From Brevibacillus porteri (lineage in GTDB: Bacteria; Bacillota; Bacilli; Brevibacillales; Brevibacillaceae), in assembly GCF_003013475.1 (NCBI RefSeq), contig NZ_PXZO01000037.1, positions 1-64,000 of the forward strand: 64,000 nt of DNA, in the 5' to 3' direction. This document shows, in pieces, positions 50,927-61,151 of this stretch (position 1 is its first letter; each line of letters opens with the position of its first letter). Below the pieces are notes generated by a model. That model had not been told where the DNA came from. It did not search any database and was given only the letters and a program-made list of their open reading frames with translations. The position numbers were made by a program, and so were the translations under genes.

Positions 50927-51682
50927 TCATTTCACCCGCGTTGGAATTGGACTCCTGGAGCGATAGACTTCATACATCAACAAGGCAGCTGCTACAGAAG
51001 CGTTGAGTGAGGTAACATTGCCCGCCATCGGAAGGCTGTACAGAAAATCACAGTTTTCCCGAACGAGGCGACTCATGCCTTTTCCTTCGCTGCCAATGAC
51101 AATCGCGAGCGGCATCGTATAATCACCCTGGCGGAAATCTTGTTTGGCACTCGCGTCTGTTCCTGCGATCCAAACACCGCGTTCTTTGAGCTCTTCCATG
51201 GTACGAACCAAATTCGTCACTCGCGCTACCGGCACGTAGTTGATCGCCCCTGCCGAAGCTTTTGCCACTGTTGCCGTAAGACTGACAGAACGTCGTTTCG
51301 GAATGATGACACCATGAGCACCGACTGCATCGGCTGTACGCATGATCGAACCGAGGTTATGCGGATCTTCCAGCTCGTCCAACAGCAAAATGAACGGCGC
51401 CTCGTTTTTTTCCTCTGCCCGCTTCAAAATATCGTCTACTTCTACGTAATCGTAAGCAGCAACAGAAGCCACTACACCCTGATGGTTGTCCGTCGACACG
51501 AGCTGATCCAGCTTTTTGCGGTTCGCTGTCGTCACAATGACACCCTGTTCTTTTGCCAAAGCAAAGACAGGTCCCATCAAATTTTTATTCGTTCCCTCTG
51601 CAACCCAAATCTTATTGATCGTACGACCCGATCGCAAAGCCTCGATGACGGGGTTTTTCCCCAGAATCCACTCTTCACTCAT
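50927..51682 (-). CDS. rlmB: 23S rRNA (guanosine-2'-O)-methyltransferase RlmB
   Basis: 251 residues, SPOUT superfamily. N-terminal substrate-binding domain, then motif 1 DPHNLGSIMRTADAVGAHGV, motif 2 IVIGSEGKGMSRLV and motif 3 LPMAGNVTSLNASVAAALLM. It methylates G2251 of the P loop. It is closely packed with mrnC and rae1. Confidence 0.92.
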   Translation of the reverse strand: MSEEWILGKNPVIEALRSGRTINKIWVAEGTNKNLMGPVFALAKEQGVIVTTANRKKLDQLVSTDNHQGVVASVAAYDYVEVDDILKRAEEKNEAPFILLLDELEDPHNLGSIMRTADAVGAHGVIIPKRRSVSLTATVAKASAGAINYVPVARVTNLVRTMEELKERGVWIAGTDASAKQDFRQGDYTMPLAIVIGSEGKGMSRLVRENCDFLYSLPMAGNVTSLNASVAAALLMYEVYRSRSPIPTRVK

Positions 51683-51683
51683 T

Positions 51684-52088
51684 TCACGATTCTCCTTCCA
51701 CTATGGCAAAAGCCTGCAGCACAATTTCAGCGATCCGCTCTTCTTTTCCACACAAGTACAGGTACCCGATCAATGCTTCAAAAGCCGTTGCATGACGGTA
51801 GTCGATAATATCGGCGTTTTTGGCACTGGAACCGGATTTGGCATTCCGCCCCCGCTTCACTACATTCAATTCTTCCTCCGGCAATGTGGGCATTAACGTC
51901 AACAACACATTGGCCTGTGCTTTCGCTGAAACATAGCGGTTGGCCGCCTTGTGGAGCTGGTTTGGTTTAACCAGCCCCTTGGCGATCAAATGATACCTAA
52001 CACAATGCGAATAGGTAGCATCCCCGAGGAAGGCAAGCACGAGTGGATTTGTCAGATTAGGATCTCGGGTTAGTTCTTCTTTTTGCAT
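51684..52088 (-). CDS. mrnC: Mini-ribonuclease III
   Basis: 134 residues with the RNase III catalytic domain only: LAFLGDATYSHCVRYHLIAK and YRHATAFEALIGYLYL. It matures the 3' and 5' ends of 23S rRNA. It lies between cysS and rlmB in the usual order. Confidence 0.93.
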   Translation of the reverse strand: MQKEELTRDPNLTNPLVLAFLGDATYSHCVRYHLIAKGLVKPNQLHKAANRYVSAKAQANVLLTLMPTLPEEELNVVKRGRNAKSGSSAKNADIIDYRHATAFEALIGYLYLCGKEERIAEIVLQAFAIVEGES

Positions 52089-52105
52089 CTATTTTCTTCG
52101 GCCCC

Positions 52106-53512
52106 TTATTTTCGACGCCAGCGAACACCTTGTGGCGTGTCCTCCAGCACGATTCCTTTTGCTGCGAGCAGATCGCGGATTTCGTCAGAACGGGCAAAGT
52201 TTCTTGCTTTGCGAGCTTCTGTGCGCTCTTCGATCAACGCATCAATCTCACTATCCAACAGCTCCTGCTCTTCTGCAATTTCAAGACCAAGAACCTCCGT
52301 CAACTCCACCAACAAATCCATGTACGCACGAACTTCGGTTTCGCCTACATTTTGATGACGCAAATACAGGTTGGCTTCCTTCACGACGTCAAAAATAACG
52401 GTAATGGCATTCGCTGTATTGATATCATCATCCATCTCAGCAATGAAACGCTCACGAAGCTCTCCAATGATTCGTGCCTGCTCCTGTGCCTGATCATTCG
52501 GCTCTTCTGCGCGCACGGTATCCAGACGATGAGACAGATTCGTATACGCGGTCTTAATTCTATCTAGACCATTAGCCGCCTGTTCAATCAACTCTTCGCT
52601 AAAATTGATCGGGTTGCGATAGTGCCCCTGAAGCATAAAGAAGCGAATTAATTGACCGCCGAATTTCTCCGAAAGATCGCGTGCAAGCAAGAAATTCCCG
52701 AGGGATTTGGACATTTTTTCGTTATCGATATTGAGCATGCCATTGTGTAACCAGTAGCGAGCAAAGACTTTACCCGTAAAGCATTCTGACTGGGCAATTT
52801 CGTTCTCGTGGTGTGGGAACACAAGGTCTGTTCCGCCCGCATGGATATCGATTTCCTCACCCAAAAACTTCAGGGCCATAGCCGAGCACTCAATATGCCA
52901 TCCCGGTCTTCCTTCGCCCCACGGACTGCCCCAGGTAACTTCTCCGGTCTTGGCCGCTTTCCAAAGGACAAAGTCCAGGGGATGTTCCTTTTTCTCGTTG
53001 ATTTCTACACGAGCACCTGCCTGCAAATCATCCAACGGTTGATGCGAAAGTTTTCCGTATTCCTGAAAACGTCCCGTGCGGAAATAGACGTCACCTTCAC
53101 TCTCGTAGGCAAAGCCCTTTTCAATCAGCCCTTGCACGAATTCAATGATCTCCGGAATAGTCTGCATCACTCGCGGTTGAATATCAGGTGGCAGTACGTT
53201 TAGTGATTTCAGATCAGCGTTGTACGCATCCGTGTATCGATCCGCCACTTCTTTGACAGTGACACCTTCCTGATTCGCCACACGAATCAGTTTGTCATCT
53301 ACGTCCGTAATATTTTGCACGAATGTCACTTCGTAGCCACGATATTTCAAGTAACGGCGAAGTGTATCAAATACAATGGCAGGGCGCGCATTTCCAATGT
53401 GGATGTAGTTGTACACGGTCGGACCGCACACGTACATTTTTACCTTCCCTGGCTCCAATGTGTGAAACGGTTCCTTTCGCCGCGTCATCGTGTTAGTCAA
53501 CTGAATGCCCAT
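52106..53512 (-). CDS. cysS: Cysteinyl-tRNA synthetase
   Basis: 468 residues, class I. HIGN in [17 protein letters not shown], zinc ligands in [15 protein letters not shown] and FPHHENE, and KMSKSLGN. It overlaps the end of cysE by 20 nt and shares the tRNA-Cys T-box. Confidence 0.96.
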   Translation of the reverse strand: MGIQLTNTMTRRKEPFHTLEPGKVKMYVCGPTVYNYIHIGNARPAIVFDTLRRYLKYRGYEVTFVQNITDVDDKLIRVANQEGVTVKEVADRYTDAYNADLKSLNVLPPDIQPRVMQTIPEIIEFVQGLIEKGFAYESEGDVYFRTGRFQEYGKLSHQPLDDLQAGARVEINEKKEHPLDFVLWKAAKTGEVTWGSPWGEGRPGWHIECSAMALKFLGEEIDIHAGGTDLVFPHHENEIAQSECFTGKVFARYWLHNGMLNIDNEKMSKSLGNFLLARDLSEKFGGQLIRFFMLQGHYRNPINFSEELIEQAANGLDRIKTAYTNLSHRLDTVRAEEPNDQAQEQARIIGELRERFIAEMDDDINTANAITVIFDVVKEANLYLRHQNVGETEVRAYMDLLVELTEVLGLEIAEEQELLDSEIDALIEERTEARKARNFARSDEIRDLLAAKGIVLEDTPQGVRWRRK

Positions 53513-54158
53513 CGTTCTTTTTATCCTCCCTCAAAAGCTCCATTTCTTTGCGTAACTGATCAATTTCCTTTTGCATCATACGAATCGTATCCGCTACCGG
53601 GTCTGGCATGTTTACATGGTCCAGATCATTTTTGACCCGCTTGCCATCCTGGATGACGATGCGTCCCTTGATTCCTACTACGGTCGAGTTAGGCGGTACC
53701 TCCTGCAAGACAACGGCACCAGCCCCTATCTTTGAATTATCGCCAATTTTGAAGGAGCCCAACACTTTTGCTCCCGTAGCAATAATGACATCATTGCCGA
53801 TTGTAGGGTGACGCTTTCCTTTTTCCTTACCTGTTCCCCCGAGTGTAACCCCTTGATAAATCGTTACATTGTCTCCGATTTCGCACGTCTCTCCGATCAC
53901 AACACCCATGCCATGGTCAATGAACAGGCCGCGGCCAATTGTTGCGCCCGGATGAATCTCAATTCCCGTGAAAAAACGGGATAGTTGAGAGACAATTCGG
54001 GCGAGTGTACACAGCTCAGCCTTCCAGAGCCTGTGGGCAATCCGGTGCCCCCATATCGCGTGCAAACCGGAATAGGTCATAACGACTTCCAGCGTACTTC
54101 GCGCAGCCGGGTCTCGTTCAAAAACAGCATGAATGTCATCTCTCATCTGTGCTAACAT
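53493..54158 (-). CDS. cysE: Serine O-acetyltransferase
   Basis: 221 residues. The helical N-terminal domain is followed by hexapeptide repeats of the left-handed beta helix ([40 protein letters not shown]). It makes O-acetylserine for cysteine synthesis. A charged C-terminal helix follows. Expression is under the T-box at 54284-54590. Confidence 0.95.
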   Translation of the reverse strand: MLAQMRDDIHAVFERDPAARSTLEVVMTYSGLHAIWGHRIAHRLWKAELCTLARIVSQLSRFFTGIEIHPGATIGRGLFIDHGMGVVIGETCEIGDNVTIYQGVTLGGTGKEKGKRHPTIGNDVIIATGAKVLGSFKIGDNSKIGAGAVVLQEVPPNSTVVGIKGRIVIQDGKRVKNDLDHVNMPDPVADTIRMMQKEIDQLRKEMELLREDKKNDGHSVD

Positions 54159-54214
54159 TTTTGGGTGGCACCTCCTGCCTGATTTACCTGCTCACGTTCA
54201 ACCTCAATGTCAGG

Positions 54215-54269
54215 GTTCAAAAAGTTGTCTTTTCAGCATTGAGAAAATAGCGAGAACCACTTTTTGAAC
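54215..54269. repeat. Inverted repeat in the cysE leader
   Basis: GTTCAAAAAGT (54215-54225) and ACTTTTTGAAC (54259-54269) are perfect 11-bp arms with a 33-nt loop, lying between the T-box terminator and cysE. The arms show further partial symmetry inside. It may be a copy of a dispersed genomic repeat; only one copy occurs in this window. Confidence 0.6.
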
Positions 54270-54283
54270 TACCTTTTCAAAAA

Positions 54284-54590
54284 ATAAAAAACGTCCCTAT
54301 CCCCTCAAAAAACACGAAGGGACAGAGACGGGTTTACCGTGGTTCCACTCTGCTTAGATCGTCATCACTGTCACGAAAAACTCACAACAGTCATGAGCAA
54401 ATCTCGCTCATATCCCGATAACGGCGGGAAGCCGATGGCGCCTACTGATATCTTTTCAAAAAGATAGGTTCAGCTCATCGCTCACAGGGGCATTTCCATA
54501 CAGGGCACACCAGATGGCTCTCACCTATCCATCCTCTCTGTAGATGTGCAGACTGTTGTACTTCTCCTGATCGTCGCATTCATTATTTAT
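54284..54590 (-). promoter_or_regulatory. T-box leader, probably tRNA-Cys specific
   Basis: On the minus strand the T-box sequence AGAGTGGAACCACGG (about 54338-54352) precedes a terminator (GTCCC with GGGAC, then TTTTTT at 54284-54323). A TGC triplet at 54490-54492 in GGAAATGCCCC is a candidate Cys specifier. Position between gltX and cysE-cysS is the known place of such a T-box in Bacilli. Stem I structure was not verified. Confidence 0.9.
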
Positions 54591-54610
54591 AAAAGAAAAC
54601 CAGCCAATAC

Positions 54611-56077
54611 TTACTGACCGTTTGCAATTACTTGCTCTGCACGTGCAATCACCTTGTCACGTCCAAGCAGATACAACGTCTCCGCCAGATCGCGACCATG
54701 CGCCTGACCAGTTGCTCCTACACGGACCGGCATGAACAATGCCTTGCCTTTGTAACCCGTTTCCTTTTGCACGTCTTTGAGTACCGCTTTAATAACATCC
54801 ACATTATATGCATCTTGGGCAGAAAGGTGTTTCACAAAGGAAGCAAGCACTTCCGGTAATTGCGGTTCTTTTAGCACCAGAGTTGCTTCTTCATCGTACA
54901 CCACTTCGTCGAGGAAGAAAAGAGCTGCCAACGGAACGATTTGCGCACAGTAGGACATTTGCTCTTGGTACAGGCCTACGATACTGCGAACCCATTCGCG
55001 CTTCTCAGCAGACAAATTCTCTTCGATGAAGCCAGCTTTTTGCAGATGCGGGATACACATATCTGTAATCATATCCAGCGGTTGACGCTTCAAATAGAAG
55101 TTGTTCATCCAGTTCATCTTCGTTGCATCAAACACAGCTGGCGACTTGTTCACGCGGTCCATTGAGAACAGCTTGATCAGATCTTCCATTAAGAAAATCT
55201 CTTCTTCGCCACCTGGAGACCATCCCAAAAGAACAAGGAAGTTCACGATTGCTTCTGGCAAGAAGCCGAGGTCACGGTACTGTTCAATGAACTGAAGAAT
55301 GCTCTCGTCGCGCTTGGACATCTTTTTGCCATCTTGGTTGAGGATCAATGCCAAGTGAGCAAAGTCAGGCGCTTCCCACCCAAACGCTTCGTAAATCATC
55401 AATTGACGAGGCGTGTTGGACAGATGCTCTTCTCCACGAATGACGTGGCTAATTTTCATCAAATAGTCGTCCACTACAACGGCGAAGTTGTATGTAGGAA
55501 TTCCATCCGGACGGCAAATAACGAAATCGCCCATCTCGTTGGAGTTGAATGTTACCTGGCCACGAATCAGGTCGTTCACGACATACTCGCGATCATCCAG
55601 AACGAGGAAGTGAATGGATGGCACTCGCCCTTCTGCTTCGTACTGAGCACGCTGCTCGTCCGTTACATGGCGGTGCTTTTCCAGAATGCGTGGTGTTTCT
55701 CCACGCGCGAGCTGTTCTTCACGTTCTGCATCCAGCTCTTCTTTTGTCGCGTAGCAGTAGTACGCTTTGCCTTCTGCCAGCAGTTGATCGATATATTTCC
55801 GATAAATGTCCAGGCGTTCTGTTTGACGGTACGGTCCATATGGTCCACCAACGTCTGTACCTTCTTCCCATGTTACGCCGAGCCATTTCAGGTTTTTCAT
55901 TTGCTCTTCGTCCGCATTTTCCTTATTGCGCGTTTGGTCCGTATCTTCAATCCGAACGATGAACGAACCACCGTGATGTTTCGCAAAAAGATAATTGAAG
56001 AGCGCTGTTCGCGCACCGCCGATGTGTAAATGCCCCGTAGGACTCGGCGCATAACGAGTGCGAATTTCTTTCGCCAT
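54611..56077 (-). CDS. gltX: Glutamyl-tRNA synthetase
   Basis: 488 residues, class I. YAPSPTGHLHIGGARTALFN (HIGH region), KKMSKRDES (KMSKS region) and the C-terminal anticodon-binding domain. It charges tRNA-Glu, and in Bacilli also tRNA-Gln for later amidation. The ATG at 56077 suits the ribosome site better than an ATG four codons earlier. Confidence 0.95.
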   Translation of the reverse strand: MAKEIRTRYAPSPTGHLHIGGARTALFNYLFAKHHGGSFIVRIEDTDQTRNKENADEEQMKNLKWLGVTWEEGTDVGGPYGPYRQTERLDIYRKYIDQLLAEGKAYYCYATKEELDAEREEQLARGETPRILEKHRHVTDEQRAQYEAEGRVPSIHFLVLDDREYVVNDLIRGQVTFNSNEMGDFVICRPDGIPTYNFAVVVDDYLMKISHVIRGEEHLSNTPRQLMIYEAFGWEAPDFAHLALILNQDGKKMSKRDESILQFIEQYRDLGFLPEAIVNFLVLLGWSPGGEEEIFLMEDLIKLFSMDRVNKSPAVFDATKMNWMNNFYLKRQPLDMITDMCIPHLQKAGFIEENLSAEKREWVRSIVGLYQEQMSYCAQIVPLAALFFLDEVVYDEEATLVLKEPQLPEVLASFVKHLSAQDAYNVDVIKAVLKDVQKETGYKGKALFMPVRVGATGQAHGRDLAETLYLLGRDKVIARAEQVIANGQ

Positions 56078-56166
56078 TGGTAGCACCATCCTTATGAATG
56101 TAAAAGGCTATAAACCCTAGACCTAAGTAAAAACGTATCTAAGGCTTTATGTTACACCTTGCCCTT

Positions 56167-56640
56167 CTACTTGACAAGCAAGCATACTGCCTGTGCAGCG
56201 ATTCCTTCCCCTCTGCCTGTAAAACCGAGTTTCTCGGAGGTAGTCGCTTTCACATTCACTTGCGAGAGATCTTCTGCCTCCAGCACGCGTGCAATGACTT
56301 CACACATTTGCGGGATGTACGGCGCCATCTTCGGCGCTTGGGCAATGATCGTTGCATCCACGTTTCCTAAACGGTAGCCGCGCTCCCGAACCAACTTCCA
56401 TACATGCTCCAGCAGCTTCACGCTATCCGCATCCTTGAAAGCCGGGTCTGTATCTGGGAAATGACGGCCAATATCCCCCTCACCAATCGCTCCAAGAATC
56501 GCGTCACTAATCGCATGGAGGAGAACATCCGCGTCAGAATGCCCTAGCAAGCCTTTTTCATACGGGATGGTGACGCCACCGATAATGCATGGACGCCCCT
56601 CTACTAATTGATGCACGTCAAAACCTTGTCCAATACGCAT
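56167..56640 (-). CDS. ispF: 2-C-methyl-D-erythritol 2,4-cyclodiphosphate synthase
   Basis: 157 residues. [20 protein letters not shown] (metal Asp and His), [18 protein letters not shown] and [16 protein letters not shown]. It carries out the cyclisation step of the MEP isoprenoid pathway. It lies directly after ispD, 3 nt apart. Confidence 0.96.
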   Translation of the reverse strand: MRIGQGFDVHQLVEGRPCIIGGVTIPYEKGLLGHSDADVLLHAISDAILGAIGEGDIGRHFPDTDPAFKDADSVKLLEHVWKLVRERGYRLGNVDATIIAQAPKMAPYIPQMCEVIARVLEAEDLSQVNVKATTSEKLGFTGRGEGIAAQAVCLLVK

Positions 56641-56643
56641 GTG

Positions 56644-57330
56644 CTACTCTCCCTTTCGTTTCCGCAATATCTCTTCACCAAACCACAGATCGTCTGGCGT
56701 AGTAATCTTAATGTTCTCATAGCTTCCGTTCATAATCGATACCGGATGACCCAGCCACTCAACCAGCATCGCATCATCCGTACCCAGCTTCCCCGCTGCC
56801 TCTGCTGCCTGATGTGCCTCTCGCAATAAAGACATACGAAAAGCTTGTGGGGTTTGAACCGCCCACAAGCTTTCCCGTGCTGGGGTTGACTCTACAAGTC
56901 CTGTTGCCCCCACCACTTTAATCGTATCTTTGACAGGTACTGCCATGATCGTTGCCTGATCTTGTTGCACCTGTTTGATCATGTCACTGATCTGTTTGCG
57001 AGTGACGAAAGGACGGGCAGCATCGTGAACTAGTACGTAATCGCAATTTGCGGATAGTGATGCCAAGCCATTTCTCACACTGTCTTGTCGCTCTGCTCCA
57101 CCCAGAGTAACCACAACCGTCAGCTTTTCAGCCGAGATCAAGATCGTTACTTCTGCGTGGTCTGCTTCACTCACCACTAGCACGACTTCATCAATGTCGG
57201 GATGAGTAGCAAAAAGACGTACCGTATGAGCCAAGATCGGCTCGCCCGCAAGCGGTAACCACAACTTGTTTCGTTGTCCACCCATTCGTTTACCCGAACC
57301 GGCTGCAACGATCACGACACCCGTACTCAC
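56644..57330 (-). CDS. ispD: 2-C-methyl-D-erythritol 4-phosphate cytidylyltransferase
   Basis: 228 residues. The N-terminal nucleotide loop VIVAAGSGKRMGGQRNKLWL and VLVHDAARPFVTRKQI are family signatures. It makes CDP-methylerythritol. The GTG start follows GGAGAGGG. Confidence 0.95.
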   Translation of the reverse strand: MSTGVVIVAAGSGKRMGGQRNKLWLPLAGEPILAHTVRLFATHPDIDEVVLVVSEADHAEVTILISAEKLTVVVTLGGAERQDSVRNGLASLSANCDYVLVHDAARPFVTRKQISDMIKQVQQDQATIMAVPVKDTIKVVGATGLVESTPARESLWAVQTPQAFRMSLLREAHQAAEAAGKLGTDDAMLVEWLGHPVSIMNGSYENIKITTPDDLWFGEEILRKRKGE

Positions 57331-57357
57331 TGATTCATCCCTCTCCTGTTGTCTTTT

Positions 57358-58446
57358 CTATAACGCTCGTTCCAGCAACTTTGGTTTGGCGAAGATCATG
57401 CGTCCCGCTGAAGTTTGCAGCACACTCGTTACGAGAACATCGACATCATTTCCGATGTATTCTCGTCCGCCTTCTACAACAATCATCGTGCCATCGTCCA
57501 GATAAGCGACACCCTGACCATGCTCTTTCCCATCTTTGATGACTTGAACGTTCATCTCTTCTCCAGGTAAAACTACAGGCTTAACTGCATTCGCCAAATC
57601 ATTGATGTTCAATACCGCAACACCTTGCAGCTCACATACCTTGTTCAGGTTAAAGTCGTTTGTTACGACCTTTCCGTTAATGAGCTTAGCGAGCTTGATC
57701 AGCTTGCTGTCCACCTCGGATACTTCTTCAAAATCGCCTTCCCAAATCTGGACCTTTACCTTCATTTCTTTTTGAATCTTGTTCAAGATATCCAGACCAC
57801 GACGACCGCGGTTTCTCTTCAGTACATCGGAGGAATCGGCGATATGCTGCAGTTCCTCTAGCACAAATCCCGGAATGACCAGTACCCCTTCCAGAAAGCC
57901 AGTACGGCAAATATCTGCGATGCGTCCGTCAATGATGACACTGGTATCGAGAATTTTATTTTCCAAGTTAGCGGCAGTTGTTGCACTATCCTTTTTCTTA
58001 TCCTTACGTCCAATCGAAAATACCGACATAATCTCGTCCCGCTTGCGGAATCCTACCTGGAAGCCCAAATAACCGAGCAACCCGGAAACAATTAACGGCA
58101 AAAGATCTCCTACAAATGGAATCGGAATTTTACTGATGGGCAGGAATAATAAGAATGCAATAATAAGACCACTAATCAACCCCATCGCTCCGAACATCAC
58201 ATCGACAACCGGCATTTTGACGAGTGTCTCTTCACCCCATCGAACGATGCGCAGAACATAATCCACAACCCAATTCGCTAAAAAGAAAAACAAGATGGCA
58301 CCTAGTACAGCTCCAATATATTGCGATCCGGCTACTACACCAAAGTTTAACAGTGGATCGAGCAACGAAAACAGTTCGTCACCAAAGCGATACCCTAATC
58401 CGCCACCAATCAAAACAAAAATGAATTTTCCTACTCGGCGTAACAT
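57358..58446 (-). CDS. Membrane-anchored PIN/TRAM-domain protein (YacL-like)
   Basis: 362 residues. Four hydrophobic helices (about 7-140) are followed by a PIN nuclease domain ([20 protein letters not shown]) with acidic residues, then a C-terminal TRAM domain. The Bacillus homologue is the essential-region protein YacL; its substrate is unknown. AAAAGGAGGTG precedes the ATG. Confidence 0.9.
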   Translation of the reverse strand: MLRRVGKFIFVLIGGGLGYRFGDELFSLLDPLLNFGVVAGSQYIGAVLGAILFFFLANWVVDYVLRIVRWGEETLVKMPVVDVMFGAMGLISGLIIAFLLFLPISKIPIPFVGDLLPLIVSGLLGYLGFQVGFRKRDEIMSVFSIGRKDKKKDSATTAANLENKILDTSVIIDGRIADICRTGFLEGVLVIPGFVLEELQHIADSSDVLKRNRGRRGLDILNKIQKEMKVKVQIWEGDFEEVSEVDSKLIKLAKLINGKVVTNDFNLNKVCELQGVAVLNINDLANAVKPVVLPGEEMNVQVIKDGKEHGQGVAYLDDGTMIVVEGGREYIGNDVDVLVTSVLQTSAGRMIFAKPKLLERAL

Positions 58447-58539
58447 GCCTTCACCTCCTTTTACTAATATAGACAGAAGCCTAAGAGTAAAACCCTATTT
58501 TTTTCCAAATCATTATAATGCTTCATTTTACTTTCCCTC

Positions 58540-58569
58540 ACTATAGCAAAAAAGATTTTGCCATGTCAA
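58540..58569 (-). promoter_or_regulatory. Sigma-A promoter of the PIN/TRAM gene
   Basis: On the minus strand TTGACA and TATAGT have 18-nt spacing, about 95 nt before the start codon. It probably also drives ispD-ispF. Confidence 0.75.
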
Positions 58570-58640
58570 ATAGCCAAAAATTTTAACATAGTTGTCATTT
58601 TCTCGTCAACCCGGGAACACTCGTTTCCTTCGATGTTAAA

Positions 58641-58670
58641 TTGACAGGGAGCTGACTCCCTTCTTATAAT
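58641..58670 (+). promoter_or_regulatory. Sigma-A promoter of the plus-strand cysteine protein gene
   Basis: TTGACA and TATAAT, both consensus, 18 nt apart. The spacer holds a small inverted repeat (GGGAG, CTCCC) that could be an operator. Confidence 0.8.
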
Positions 58671-58732
58671 GTCAGTATCGTAATGAGAGAAAATTATGAC
58701 GATACCAACAGCCTAAAGCAGAGGTGAACCAG

Positions 58733-59128
58733 ATGGACAATCGAAACATAGACGACTTTCAAACGCAAGTATCCGAACTTTTGATCAGACATCGTAGCGT
58801 ACTGGACGTCATGTCCAAAGTTCAGGAAACGGCATCCCGCATTAACCGTTCACTGACCAAAGCCATCACCGAATGCGGCTGTGTCGAAGTGGTTGCCAAA
58901 AAACAGACGTACGATTCGAACAAGAATCTGGAGGACAACAAGTCCCATTTGGACACCCACTTTAACGGACCGCTGTGCGAGCATTGTCGCGATGTAGTTA
59001 CTGCTGAGCTTGGCAAAAATCTCTTTTACCTCACTGCCCTGTGCAATATTACTGACATTAAGCTAGAAGATGTGCTTCAGAAAGAATCCAACCGACTGAA
59101 TACTTTGGGTGTCTTCAATCTGTCTTAA
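58733..59128 (+). CDS. Conserved cysteine-bearing protein, function unknown
   Basis: 131 residues, helical, soluble. Cysteines occur as TECGCVEV (about 44-51) and LCEHCRD (about 81-87), suggesting a metal or redox site. Proteins of this look lie beside disA/pssA in Paenibacillaceae and I recall them labelled DUF1573, but the label is from memory. GAGGTGA precedes the ATG at 58733. It is divergent from the PIN/TRAM gene and has a consensus promoter, so it is probably well expressed. Confidence 0.65.
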   Translation: MDNRNIDDFQTQVSELLIRHRSVLDVMSKVQETASRINRSLTKAITECGCVEVVAKKQTYDSNKNLEDNKSHLDTHFNGPLCEHCRDVVTAELGKNLFYLTALCNITDIKLEDVLQKESNRLNTLGVFNLS

Positions 59129-59183
59129 AAGTCCGTTACTCGTATTACGAATGAACCCTAAAAAAAGTTGCATACAAAAAAGA

Positions 59184-59214
59184 AAAACCCGCACATTGAA
59201 GTGTGGGTTTTTTT
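59184..59214. terminator. Bidirectional terminator
   Basis: AACCCGCAC and GTGTGGGTT (one G-U) flank ATTGAA, with A- and T-runs outside. It serves both the plus-strand cysteine protein gene and pssA, which converge here. Confidence 0.85.
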
Positions 59215-59223
59215 ATGCCGTAA

Positions 59224-59952
59224 CTATTCAAACGGAACGGATTCTTCCTCTTTGTTTTTACGCTTGCGTAATTTTTTGACGAGAAAGTCAACGTTTTTTT
59301 TTATTCCGTACAGTGCATAAAAAGCAAGTGGCAGGAAGACGATTTTTGGAAATTGCTGCGGATACTTAATCGCTACAACAACCACAATCGCGATGATAAT
59401 GGGTGTGATCCAGTAAGCAGACTTTGGAATCCCCACTTTTTTAAAGTTAGGATACTTGACCTTTGATACCATCAAAAAGGCAAGCAGCAACATACTTACG
59501 GCAAGCAATACCGGAGTGAATACTTGGTGATAGAGTGCGAGCGTAGCCAGTACGCCCCCCGCTGCCGTAATCGGCAAACCGATGAAATACCCCGGAACCC
59601 CGGCCTGTACGTTAAAACGCGCCAAACGCAGCGCACCACAGATCGGAAAAATGGCTGTAATGAGAATCCCAAGCAAATCAAAGTGTTGCAAGACGACAAC
59701 ATACATGATGAACGCTGGCGCAATCCCAAACGTAATGACGTCAGAAAGTGAATCCAATTCCTTTCCGAACTCGCTTTGGGCATTCAACATACGAGCTACA
59801 CGTCCATCCAGCCCGTCTGCCAGCATACCAATGATCACTGTGATCGCTGCATATTCGACGTATTGATCGCCTCGAAACGCAAGAATAATTGCTAAAACTC
59901 CCAGAAACAAGTTGCTTACGGTTAGTATGTTCGGTAACGATTTCACGAACAT
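59224..59952 (-). CDS. pssA: CDP-diacylglycerol-serine O-phosphatidyltransferase
   Basis: 242 residues with about eight helices. The CDP-alcohol transferase motif is complete (DGLDGRVARMLNAQSEFGKE followed by LDSLSD). It makes phosphatidylserine. The tail is basic (LRKRKNKEE). The start follows GGAGG. Other CDP-alcohol transferases are possible, but helix number and LARFNVQAG favour PssA. Confidence 0.88.
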   Translation of the reverse strand: MFVKSLPNILTVSNLFLGVLAIILAFRGDQYVEYAAITVIIGMLADGLDGRVARMLNAQSEFGKELDSLSDVITFGIAPAFIMYVVVLQHFDLLGILITAIFPICGALRLARFNVQAGVPGYFIGLPITAAGGVLATLALYHQVFTPVLLAVSMLLLAFLMVSKVKYPNFKKVGIPKSAYWITPIIIAIVVVVAIKYPQQFPKIVFLPLAFYALYGIKKNVDFLVKKLRKRKNKEEESVPFE

Positions 59953-60053
59953 AGACTACCTCCTGATTTCTTTTGCGTAAGGAGCAGGTTATCCTGTCGA
60001 CCTTGTTTTCATCCAAGTCCCCTAGGCAAATGTTGAATACAAATAATGCCTTT

Positions 60054-60083
60054 ATCCTATTCTACTTTAAATGTGTCTGTCAA
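60054..60083 (-). promoter_or_regulatory. Sigma-A promoter of pssA
   Basis: On the minus strand TTGACA and TAGGAT are 18 nt apart. The -35 lies inside the last codons of disA. Confidence 0.6.
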
Positions 60084-61149
60084 TGAACACTTGTTCTTGA
60101 ATCCGTTTCAGCCCCTCTTTAATCGCTCTCGCTCGGACCTCGCCAATGCCTTCCACTTCGTCTAATTCCTGAATCGTTGCCATCATGATTCGCGGCAGAT
60201 GATGAAAATGCTCTACCAGATTTGAGATGATCGTAACGGGCAAACGCCGGATCTTGTACAGGATCCGATAACCTCTAGGGGAAACGGATTCATCCAGCAT
60301 ACTGGCATTGGAGGAATACCCCAGCGTTCGCAAAAAAGAAGTGAGTTCCAGCATTTCCTCCGAGTTTAATTTTTTCATGTCCCGCAACACGAGATCAGGT
60401 GAATAGGATGGATCTCGGGAATAATCCCGAATAAGCATGTGTGCCTCTTCCTCAATGTTTGAAACCAATTCCTCCAACTGCATACTGACGAGCCTTCCTT
60501 CTACCCCTAGCTCACATATGTACTTGGAGACCTCTGTCTTAATACGTAACACCATCTCAATCCGTTGCAAAACCGAGGCAACTTCGTGTAGAGTAACGAG
60601 CTCCTCAAATTCTAACGCACCGAGATTCGTCAATGTTTGATCAAGAACGGCCTTGTATTTCTCAAGGGTAGATACAGCCTGATTCGCCTTGGCCAAAATG
60701 ACACTGATTTCACTTAAGACATACCGGAAATTCCCCTGGTACAACGTGATCACATTGCGACGCTGAGAGATAGCAATGACCAGATGATTCGTTTGAATGG
60801 CTGTCCGTTGCGCTGTACGATGCCGTGTCCCCGTCTCGCTCGTGGGGACTGAGGAGGGTGGGAAGATTTGCGTATTCGCGTACAGGATGCGTTTTGCGTC
60901 TTCACTTACTATAATCGCCCCATCCATCTTCGCTAATTCATACAAATGGGCAGGAGAAAAATCACAATTGATGGAAAAACCGCCATCGACAATCGTCTTC
61001 ATCTCTGGACCGCACCCAATGACGATCAAGCCCCCGGTTTTGGCCCGTAAAACATTTTCCAATCCTTCACGAAGCTGTGTGCCGGGTGCCACGAGACGAA
61101 GCACATCACCGAATTGCGGAGCTCTTTTGATGTTCCCCTGCATGCCCAC
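60067..61149 (-). CDS. disA: DNA integrity scanning diadenylate cyclase
   Basis: 360 residues. The DAC domain carries DGAIIVSED (DGA motif) and [11 protein letters not shown] (RHR motif), followed by a helical spine and a C-terminal helix-hairpin-helix DNA-binding domain. It scans DNA and makes cyclic di-AMP, stopping at branched DNA. It starts directly after radA with AAGGAGG; GTG or the ATG two codons later could be used. Confidence 0.95.
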   Translation of the reverse strand: MGMQGNIKRAPQFGDVLRLVAPGTQLREGLENVLRAKTGGLIVIGCGPEMKTIVDGGFSINCDFSPAHLYELAKMDGAIIVSEDAKRILYANTQIFPPSSVPTSETGTRHRTAQRTAIQTNHLVIAISQRRNVITLYQGNFRYVLSEISVILAKANQAVSTLEKYKAVLDQTLTNLGALEFEELVTLHEVASVLQRIEMVLRIKTEVSKYICELGVEGRLVSMQLEELVSNIEEEAHMLIRDYSRDPSYSPDLVLRDMKKLNSEEMLELTSFLRTLGYSSNASMLDESVSPRGYRILYKIRRLPVTIISNLVEHFHHLPRIMMATIQELDEVEGIGEVRARAIKEGLKRIQEQVFIDRHI

Positions 61150-61151
61150 TC

